64,000 nucleotides of DNA from Cryptomeria japonica (taxonomy: Eukaryota > Streptophyta > Pinopsida > Cupressales > Cupressaceae): positions 241,044,422-241,108,421 of the forward strand of contig NC_081406.1 of NCBI RefSeq assembly GCF_030272615.1. The letters are read 5' to 3'. The number at the start of each line of letters is the position of its first letter. Positions within the stretch are counted from its first letter, which is position 1. The position numbers and the translations under genes were made by a program. The notes below the pieces were generated by a model, which worked only from the letters and a program-made list of their open reading frames with translations, was not told where the DNA came from and ran no database searches. Below, in pieces: positions 50,343 to 60,343 of this stretch.

Positions 50343-50636
50343 TTGCCCACATTTTTTATATTTTAAAATTATTTAAAACAAAATAGTACAACTGCTGGGA
50401 CCCCGAAACAGAATATTTGAAGCCCGCGGAAGAAGAAAATGATAAGCATGGCCAACGTAGAGCAAAAGTGATGACGTTCTCAAAATTCGAAATTAAAGAG
50501 TTTTCTTCCATTATAGGAAATATTCTTCCTCTCACCAAAGCAATATCATTATAGCCAATATTCTTCCTCTCACCAAAGCAATATCATGACGATGAGTTCG
50601 AACCACTATGTTAACTTGCAACAACGGTAAGGTTTC
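50343..50636 (+). promoter_or_regulatory. Conserved upstream block of NLR3
   Basis: Inverted partner of 46352-46611. It lies 1.3 kb upstream of the NLR3 start codon and ends in AACGGTAAGGTTT, which fits a splice donor for a long 5' UTR intron. It contains a 38-bp tandem duplication (50510-50547, 50548-50585; ATTATAG, AATATTCTTCCTCTCACC) that is single-copy in the NLR2 block. Confidence 0.7.
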
Positions 50637-51087
50637 ATTCCATTCTTTACTATATTCATCCCGATCTCTTTACATGATATTGTTTTAAGTTTGCTGGTTA
50701 AACAATTGATTTAAATATTTGACAAATAATATAATTATTTTTTAAAATATTGTGTTACATAAAAGAATAATTTTAGATAATAGAAAAAATTATAAGATTT
50801 TATTTATATATGTATTTAATTTTAATTCTGTAATATCTTAAAGATATATTAGTTTTAAGAATAAGTGCTACATTTTATTTTTAGTGTAACTCTTATATTT
50901 TTATGAATTTTTAAAGAAATTTTATTTCAAATCCTGTTTCTAAAACATCTCTCTTTAGAATCAATATTATCATTGCTTTTGAAAAAATTAAATCTTAAGT
51001 TGTCTTCTCTATAAAATTAGCTGCACGATTTCTAATTAAAATTTAAAAATTCATTTCCTACCAATTAATGTAGAAAGATTAGAAAGA

Positions 51088-51208
51088 CTAATCATTCAAC
51101 ATGAATATAATATACAATAACTTTATATATGAAAGAACACCATATCTAATAATACTAATCATTCAACATGAATATAATATACAATAACTTTATATATGAA
51201 AGAACACC
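51088..51208. repeat. Tandem duplication, period 67 bp
   Basis: A 54-bp segment beginning CTAATCATTCAACATGAATA occurs at 51088-51141 and 51155-51208 with no difference that I can see. Identical copies suggest a young duplication. It lies in the putative 5' UTR intron of NLR3. Confidence 0.93.
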
Positions 51209-51845
51209 CTAGCTTATATTATTACATCTTTTTTAAAAAAATCAAATGAATTATAATTTTATTTTCAATTTTTCTTGGGTAAATAGAACCAACTTTATTC
51301 CAAACATAAAGTTTAGTCTCAATGTCATGTTATTCATGTCTTTCTTTATACTTATTTTGAAAATAATTCAACCTCTTCTATAATTACATATGTATGTATA
51401 TGTTGTTCATATATTTTTCATTTTAATATTTTTGAATCTATATTCTCTTGAATTCTTACTATTTTCTCATAACACTATCAAAATTATTAAGAAGTAAGAG
51501 ACCACATCATCTCTCCCCAACCAATCGCAAGACATGCACAACAATTATGAACTGGCCTCTTTCTATGGGCCCAACTTGTGGAATATGTTTAGATTATCTC
51601 TCTACGCATTCTACGAAATAGCATAGAATGTCACGAAAAAATTATTTTGTGCACTTGAAATAATTTAGGTCGAAAGATGAAATTTGAGATGCCCTAGCTA
51701 CTGCAGATATGGCATAGTGACGTGATGTTAACGATGGGCATAGTATAGTGTTAAAAGGAAGAAAGATCTGGGCCATCTTTAGACCAGCGCAGCACAGCAT
51801 CCTCGAGATATCTTGACCAATACGAAGAGAGATAGAGAGACCACT

Positions 51846-51852
51846 TATAAAA
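51846..51852 (+). promoter_or_regulatory. TATA box candidate for NLR3
   Basis: TATAAAA lies 108-114 bp before the NLR3 ATG, in the most GC-balanced part of the upstream region. It competes with the alternative that transcription starts near 50500 and the 5' UTR is spliced. Confidence 0.5.
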
Positions 51853-51959
51853 CCGTGCACTTATCGAGTGCTTTTGTGAGGTCAGTGTTTTCACACTAAT
51901 CGAGATTTGGTACGTATTCATCATTTCTTTATCGTTAGGAGTCTGTTTGCGTTTGGCTG

Positions 51960-54644
51960 ATGGAGTTCCTTAGTGGAATAGGGAGTGGGATTATAAACAA
52001 CCTATGGAAACCAGCGTTTGAAGAGATTAAGCACCTAACCAGTTTGGGTGATGATGCCGAACGTCTCCACCAGCAGATAGATCGTGTGAAGGGCACAGTC
52101 GATGATATCAACAGTCGGCTAAAGAGGCGAGCTCGACAGCCTTTGCCAGCCTTGAGGAATTGGCTTAACACACAAGAACGAATCCTCAAATATGCTCAAG
52201 AGGTGTTTGGCCAGTACGAACAAAATAAGCAGCGTCGCTTGTGTTGGTGCTGCCCTCACTGTATCCTTATCCCAAAATCCAGTCAAAAAATCCGTAAATC
52301 TCTAGCGGATATAGATGATCTTCTGAAGATGAAAGATTTAGATATTCCCAAGAATGGGGAGCTGGGAGAGCCTCTCGTGACGCTGGTGCATCCCACGGAT
52401 AGCGAATTGGTCGGAAAAATCGTTCACGAGAAGCTGTTGGAGCTGGAGACATGGCTGCTGGAAGACGACTCTGTTCGTGTCGTTGGTGTCTATGGAATGC
52501 CTGGCGTTGGAAAGACGGCTGTGCTCAAGCAAATCAACAACAATGGAAAGGTAGTCAAATTCTTTACGCCTATGATTTGGGTTACTGTGTCCAGAGACTC
52601 GGATATATCTGCTCTGCAGAGGCGCATTTGTGAGAGTATTGAATTGCCTTGGCAATCCGGTTGGAACATTGACGAGGCCGCAGGGGCGCTGCATTCGGTT
52701 TTCAAGGAGAGGCGACTGCTGCTCATTTTGGACGATGTGTGGAAAAGTATAGATGTTTCCAATTTGGGAATTTCTCTTTCTGATAATAAGACAAAAGTGG
52801 TACTGACTTCCAGGGATAAAGAGGTGTGCAAGGGCATGAAAACAGACAAAATGATTGGAATCAAACATCTGTCGGACGAAGAAGGTTGGGAGCTTTTCTG
52901 CAGAGGAGCCTTTGTAGCTGGCAAGGATCAGAAAATGGATATCGAGATAGAGCACTTTGCGAGAAGTATTGCAAAGGAGTGTGAAGGGCATCCTCTGGCC
53001 ATTAAGACGCTTGCTCGGACAATGCCGCAGCTTCAAGACAGTAGCGCGTCTGAATGGAAATATATTCTAAATCAGCTAAAGGCGACTGATCCCCTGTTTT
53101 ATCGCATTCATGAAAAGATTCTGAGGGACTTATTCAATCCGCTGAAGCACAGCTACGATGCTCTGCGGACAGATGAGCTCAAGCTTTGTTTCCTGTACTT
53201 GGCCGCTTACAGAGAAGACGAGCTAATCGACGCGGATCAATTGATATAATTGTGGTTGGTAGAGGATCTGGTGAAAAGCAGAGAGGAGGGGCGGCACCGT
53301 TTTCTCAAAACCTTGGCGAACCGATGTTTGGTTGAGATTAAGGTTAAAGAGGAAAACCGCCTTGAAATTTGTAAAGTGAAAATCCACGATGTGCTGAGAG
53401 ATATGACGGTACACATCGCTGAGATCGACCAGAATACCCTGTTCCGTGCAGGTCAGAGTTTAACAGAGTTTCCAAAGTCTGCAAGTGAAACATCGGTTAG
53501 GATATCTCTGATGCATAACCGTATCAGATTTCTGCCAGAGAAATTTGAGTGCAGGAACCTGGTGAGTCTGTTGTTGAGCTGGAACACATTTGACGAGATT
53601 CCAGAGGGCTTCCTGGAGAAGCTGAATATGTTGAAGCTTCTTGATCTCGGCGACACGCGCATCAAATCGTTGCCAAAGTGCATCGACCAACTGAAGCATC
53701 TTCTCTATCTCCAGCTTTCCAATACCCGGATTGAGGTAATCCCTCATCAAACATTTGAGCTGTGTAAACTGCAGTTTTTAGATCTTTCTTTCTCCCCTCT
53801 TAAGAGTATCCCATCCAGGATAATGGAGCTGAAACGTCTCCGAATTCTCATGTTAGCCCACTGTTATGATTTGGAGTTCGTTTCATGCGACATATCACAA
53901 ATCACTGGTTTGGAAGAGCTTGAGATGTGGAAGTCGACAAAGTTTAATTATTCAGGGGAGTTGAGAGGAGGAGGATTATTACAGGAGGCTTCTTTGCAAG
54001 ACGTATGCAAGCTCCAACGTTTCAAGCATCTGCGTCTAACGCTAAATTCCCAAATTGAGGAGAAAACAGTGGGTATTCTAGTGGAGCTTCAAGAACTTTA
54101 GCTACTTTGGATGCCCGAAGTCCTTCAGACATATCTGCCCACTGACATGCGGGCAATGCACAGCTTGGAGAGGCTCCACCTGTATGATTGTCACATTAAG
54201 GGAACCCCTGATTTGTTCCCAAAATTACAAAATCTCAAGTACTTAAAGCTGAAGTGTTCTCAAAACCTGCTCACTTTTTCTGGATTAGGGTTAGCAAGAC
54301 TATTCAATTTGAAGGAAATAGAGATTGAGCAATGCCTTCTGCTCACGAATTTGGGAGAAGAATTTGGGGTGAAAGGCTGCTTTCCAAGGCTGCGCAAGCT
54401 CAAACTGTGGATGTTACCTTCTCTGGAGAGTCTGTGTAGTTCTGTGGAAGAAGGGGCTCTGCCCACGTTGCAGACAATGACTATATTCCGCTGTATGAAC
54501 GTTAAAGTGCTGCCATCAGGTCTTGATAATCTTAAGTCTCTGGAACAGATCAGAGGAGACAAAGAATGGTGGTATGAAATTAGCTGGCAAGATGAAGAGA
54601 TGAAGAAGCACCTTCATGCTAAGTACGTGGAAATCGTGGAATGA
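51960..54644 (+). pseudogene. NLR3: full-length CNL resistance gene with two in-frame stops
   Basis: 894 codons in one frame. A coiled coil of the RPS2/RPS5 type lies at residues about 1-130 (MEFLSGIGSGIINNLW, a CWCCPHC patch). NB-ARC follows: P-loop GMPGVGKT 179-186, kinase 2 LLLILDDVW 253-261, TSRDKEVC 283-290, GHPLAI 343-348, LKHSYDAL 395-402, CFLYLA 410-415, an MHD variant KIHD near 474-477. LRRs fill about 500-870. Codon 430 is TAA (53247-53249) where NLR1 and NLR2 encode glutamine, and codon 714 is TAG (54099-54101) where NLR1 has tryptophan. No frameshift occurs. CNLs detect pathogen effectors in the cytosol and trigger cell death. As written, this gene yields only a 429-residue coiled-coil/NB-ARC fragment without LRRs. 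Confidence 0.92.
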
Positions 54645-57064
54645 CAATAATCATGTTTAATCCACACTTTTCTCGTAAGTAACATACGGAATATTTGTTT
54701 GTAGTACGTCGGGCTGATATATTTGGTTGTAGCTATTCTGGCTCCAAAAACATCTTGTCATATATTGATAACTTTCATGTTCTATTAGAGTGGGGGACAG
54801 CGGCTCCAGCTCTTCTGTCGAGCCCCACAGTCATTTTGTGCCTATTCTACAGTTTTTGTATTCATATAAGACGGAAGTTATCCATTGCACAATAGTGCGG
54901 TTTTGGAGCCAGATTAGGCGCGTCTGTTATATTTTGCAAAACATTGCTTGTTTGTAATTTTGCATGATATCATGTTATGATGTGTTCTCTTTATTTCGGA
55001 ATTGAAAGAAGATGGTCATTACGAGTTGGAGGAAATCAAGTATGAGTTCTTGCAGCGTAATGATAGAAATATTTGGTGTGTCAAGTTTCAAATGTTAGTC
55101 AGGCTATAATTGTTCATCTACTATACTATTATTTTGTTCTCATTCATCTTTCTATCATAAGACTTGGTTATGGTTAGCCCTATTTGATGAGAGTGGTTAT
55201 ATAGTTAGTGCTTTTTTTAAGCTATTTGTGGTTCTTCTCCTCGCAACACTTTTTTTGAACTAATATTCTTTTTGTATTTTTTAATCACATCTTTTTTCAA
55301 TTAAAGAAAAATAACTTAATGTTTTTAAAGTTCATGCTAGTAAAAAATACTAGCGTTGGTAATCATAACATGTTGTTGTACAAGGATTGCTATATTATTT
55401 TAAACCTGAGGGCATTTTTTACTTTGAAAATTTAAATTATTGTATTATATGTCAACATGCTTGATTTGTCCACATTTTATTAAGGATTAAAGAATATTTT
55501 TAATGACAAAGTCCATGTTGTAGGCATCTACATGGTACCAAGTTCAAATCTTCTTCAATACTAAAACAAAATATATTCTTTATGTACTCTTTTTATTACA
55601 ACTTTGTTCAATAAAAATAAAGAACTTTATGTTCTTACTATCTATACTAAAAAAAATTGTTAGAGTTCGTAATCATAACGCCATGTTGTACAAGGATTAA
55701 CATGAAGTAATCATAACTCAAGAAAATCCCAAAGTGAGATCTTAGTAGGATTAACATGAAGTTGCTCAATAAGATAGTAATTAGATGGTTGCTTAACTGC
55801 AAGTTTAGGTGCTTGAGGAAAATATAACTGAGAAGATGAAAAATAAGTATTAGATTGATGATGGATCATCCTACAGCTCTCTCATTCTGATGATGGATCA
55901 TTGAGTATGATCCAAAACGTTGATGCAAAAAATTTTACGTAGTTGTATCCAGAAGCAAAGACAACAAGTATTAGATTGATCAACTTTTTGCTTATTTCTA
56001 CATGTGTTTTTAAGTATGGGCTATCATTCTATAAGAAGGATCTTTAGACTATTTGTATCATGTAAAAAGATTCAATGAGTCCTTTTTAAAAGAAACACCA
56101 CAAATAGAAATTACCTTATTTTAACAAGGATTAGTTACAGTCATGTAAATAATTGGTCTCTTAGGCCTATTAGGGGCAATAGAGATAACAATCACATTCT
56201 CAGACTCATTACAACTTGTTGACGAATTAATTGAAGGAGATTTCTCAACATCAATCTTTTGGAGATCAAATCTCGTATGAGAGTCCTCATTCACTAATGC
56301 ATCAACTATAGAAGAGAGTGCATTAGAATGAAGAGAAGGTAGAGTAATATTAAGAAAAGTATCAATGATTTTATCCTCTTGGAACAAAATATTGTCTAAC
56401 ATTGAAGAAATTATACAATAGGGATCAAAGACATAGAGTAACATAAGTAGAGTCAAGTCACCGTCAGATGCTTGAAAAGGAACTTTGAATAAAACTAGAA
56501 ACTAAATTAATAAAAGAAGATAACATATGCATTTTGAAATTAATAAGCTAAATTAAAGAAATGATGCATAAAGAAGTTGGTTCAATGTTGATGTACCATT
56601 TAAAAATTGATGACATGGAGTGGGGTTTGGGGTAGCACCATAAAAGATTTTTTTGAGAAGGGGTAAGATTTGAATTATCCTTTATTATAGGGGTATAATG
56701 ATTGCTTGAAGAAATGATAAAGAATGAGTTCAAAATAGTGAAGAAGTAATGTTCATGTCAGGTTCACTAAAATGTAATGATGAAAAAGTGATCCTACAAA
56801 GAGAAGAACTAAGTTCCCTTGAGAGACAATTTCAAAACATACATTCAGATATCTCCAACCAATGAAACTAGTGAAGATATCTAATTATAGATATGGAAAC
56901 AATAGATGATAGAGTCTTCAATCTAAATCTGAATGTCTTAGCCAAGGACATTAGGGAAAAACACATTGTTATCTCATACATATAGAAACAGAAAACACTC
57001 AGAAAGGCAAAAATCTAGATCAATAAATTGGCTAATCTACAAAACCCAGAAGTTAGAAACACAA

Positions 57065-57066
<2 letters not shown>
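54645..57066. other. AT-rich spacer downstream of NLR3, no gene seen
   Basis: The first about 50 bp resemble NLR1 3' sequence (AATCATGTTTAA). Beyond that I see AT-rich DNA. An open frame at 56121-56456 on the - strand (111 codons) has no motif I recognise and is not claimed as a gene. Confidence 0.5.
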
Positions 57067-57144
<78 letters not shown>

Positions 57145-57160
57145 GTGTGTGTGTGTGTGC
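57067..57160. repeat. (GT)n microsatellite
   Basis: About 47 GT dinucleotides, interrupted only by two GTGC variants. Histidine/threonine-rich frames on the other strand are repeat artefacts. Confidence 0.97.
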
Positions 57161-60100
57161 AATAAATAAAATATAAGAAAACCTCCATGTGGTCTAATGC
57201 TTTCAATACACCTACACACATATAAAAGAGAAAAAATGTTTGGGGTTGTTTAGAGACTTGCCTTAGTCAAATCTCTATTTGGGTGTTTCCACCTCCATAG
57301 CAGACAAATTGTTAGATATATAGATAGATGGATATAAATGTAAATAGAAAAGATAGATGATTTGATAGATAAGGGATGCATGAATCCCAAGATGCTCAAA
57401 GATAATATAAATAGATAGATATTACCATATAGGTTTAAGAAAGCCAAAAGATACAAAGAGTATTATGACAGCTTGAGAGTGCTATAGAAAATTAGAGAAT
57501 GATATAGAAAGTAAAAGACATCAAGAGAAAGATGAAAGAACCCAAAGAGATTGATTGAAGTGAAAAGATAGATTTAAAGGAGAATAGGAGGGAAAAATAG
57601 GGTTGTCAAGTTGTTTCGAAAGATTCCAAGCCATTTCCAGTAACCTAGGCTAGTGATAAGTGTCAAAACGTTCAAAACCAATATTTATTAAGATGTTGTT
57701 GGACGTGTGTACAGTGTGTAGACATCCACACGGAGAGCTAGTGTCTAGACAAATCACATTAAAAAGTAACAGGTGACAAGAGAGACACAACTAATGCAAA
57801 GTTGATGTTGAAAGGTAGCTACTAAAAAGATGTCTTGAGCACCCTGAGAAGAAAAGGCTGATGCAAGGGCTGAAATGAGCCTATTCAGATGCTAGGCAAA
57901 TGGATACTAATGTAGCTACAAAATTATAGGTGGAATTGCAAAAGGGTATACAATTTTTGACTCTATAAGAATTAACTCTTGAATTGAATTAAAAGTGCTA
58001 AATAAGATGCTAAATATGATACCTCAAGCTTGTTGAAGTTGTTGAAGGTTGATGATGCAATTCTCTTTGAATGTGATCACAAGTATCGATGCAATAAATG
58101 ACATGACATGACTCAATCACAAACACTTTCTTGCATGAAGATTGTTGCAATTTGCTTCTCCATGATGTATAAATCTAAAGAATGCTTGAAGAATATGGTC
58201 AAATTAAATGTCACCTTGATATTTGAAGATTCTTGTTATTGAAATGCTTGATGATGGATATTTGTAGATGATGGATGATAAAAATTAATTAAAAGAACAC
58301 TCTTATATAGGGTTCATAAGGTATTTCACAAAATAGGTTAACATCTAATGGTCAATTTGAGGAATAATGATCTAGAATCAACTAGCAAAGAAAATGTTCA
58401 TATTTGGACCTAGTTTTGGGTGACAAGGATTCCCTAGGGACCCTTGTTTAGGACAAGGCCCCCCCAAGTGTCCTTGTTCACCCAAAACGGGGTGATCAAG
58501 CTGAGAATGAGGTGCACTCAACTAAAGACAATGATTATGATCAAAATGTAGATAATTGACATCAATTTTGTGTGTAGAGTCCACAAATAGGCTTGGATAA
58601 GAGCTAAGACAAAACACACTAAGGAAAGGGCACAAAAAGTGGTATAAATTATACAAGGTCATGATTTACAATGCTACAGTTACAAAATTTTGTTACAACA
58701 TTAAAATATATTTTTGTTGTTTAGTTACTTCATACTTAGAATAATGGTTAAAATTATATCATTTGAGCTAATTTGGATTTTTAATACTTAAAGTTATTTT
58801 TTATTTAAGTATCAAAATACTTGTCTTACATATATGAACAAGTTTTTTAAAAATTATGGTGACAAAAAATAATTGTTGTAATGCACTTCAAATAATGAAA
58901 GTACTAACTCTATATTGATATGTATATATGTTTGATACATAGAAAATAAATATCTAAGCCATTAAATCCATAAGATCTTCAATATCAAGTATTTATGCAC
59001 TCCAATGGGACTAAATTTCTATGTTGTTTTCTCTTTAGTTTGGTACTTTAAACTACCAAAAACTATTGGTTGGTTCATCACTAAGTCTCAAAGAGTTAGT
59101 TAGCATGTCATTTTATACTAAGACGTAAATATATTAACCATGAATAGTTTTATTGACAAAGTTGATCAAATAATTAACTAAGTGCCTCATTCTTTACTTG
59201 GACTACCTCTTTTAACAAAAAAAACTTAGAAGCAATGATTAAACCTTAAGCATTACAACTACTTTGTGATCATGCATTTGGGTTAGAATTTAAATTAAAT
59301 ACCTTCAGTTAGAACTGATAGTTGAAGGTAAAATTAATAATCAAAATAGTCAAAACGTAAACATTGAGATAGTTTTATAAAATTTGCAAGTGCGTAACTA
59401 ATGACTTATAAGTGAATTGTGTTGAAATGACTTCCAAAATCTACGGGAAACATGAACATTAATCTATTCAAATACGAAGATTGTGAATACACACTATAAT
59501 ATGTGCAACACTAAACAATATTAGACCAATATAATTCACTTAACAATTTTATGATTGCTTTGTTAGGTGTTAAGAAAATTAAGACTTGATCTTGTTTTCT
59601 CATTCTTTCTTTTTATTCATCTTATATTTATTCTTTTATCTTTAATCAAATGATTAATTTTTAAAATAAAAAGATTATTGAACACTTTTACATAAAGATG
59701 AATATTTTGATAATAAAAGAAATAAATATTAAGATTTTGATTGTTTTATGTTTTCTTTAATCTTTTTCATATTTTAAATGTATTTTTCTAATTCAAAAGA
59801 AAAATCCCTTACAATCCTTTTACTATTTCTACTCTAAGTCAAAGGCTTCTTTTTTCATCTACCATCTTAGCTTTCTAAGTTTCTAATCCTAGCTTGCTCT
59901 CTGATTCTACCTATCAACTACTGTACATTTGCCTCTTTTTAAGTGTAGTTCAGCTAAAATAAAAAAATCCTAAAAATGCTTATTAAAATGGACCTCAACT
60001 AAAAAAACACTTTACAATTACTAAACCTAACTACCAAACACTCCACAAATACCAATCAGTCTACCTATCACGTCCACACTCTTTATGTGTTAAAAATGTC

Positions 60101-60343
60101 CATGTTTATCCCCTCTAAATTATCGTTCCATATTTATCATGAATTCAAATTCCATGCATTCCAAAATTAACATGCATACCATTACTGTTTTGCATTTTCT
60201 AATTTGCAATTCTGCACTTACAAAATTATTCAGTTTGATACTTTCTAAACACCGTTGTTGGCCATTACATTCTTTGCCCTTCCATGCCCCTATTCCGCAC
60301 ACCCTTGCACCACGAACTCATTCCAACGCTCTACAAGTCGAGC
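57161..60343. other. Spacer, no gene seen; contains an LTR-like stretch with a hairpin
   Basis: Mostly AT-rich. 58000-58690 looks like part of an LTR: a TATATAGGG-type TATA at about 58306, a GGGTGACAAGGA palindrome and GGCCCCCCC. No second copy or PBS is found. The stretch 58700-60100 is very AT-rich with no coding signal. Confidence 0.5.
58413..58488. repeat. Inverted repeat (hairpin), arms of 17-18 bp
   Basis: GTTTTGGGTGACAAGGA (58413-58429) and TCCTTGTTCACCCAAAAC (58471-58488) pair with one unpaired base, around a loop of 41 bp that itself contains CCCTAGGG. Confidence 0.85.

Noticed and set aside
52490-52520. miR482/2118 target site at the NLR3 P-loop codons
   Set aside because: Against the canonical microRNA as I remember it there are about six mismatches, too many to claim. 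A check against this species' own small RNAs would decide.
56121-56456. 111-codon open frame on the - strand
   Set aside because: No motif recognised, AT-rich context and no regulatory signals; likely chance or an eroded retroelement.
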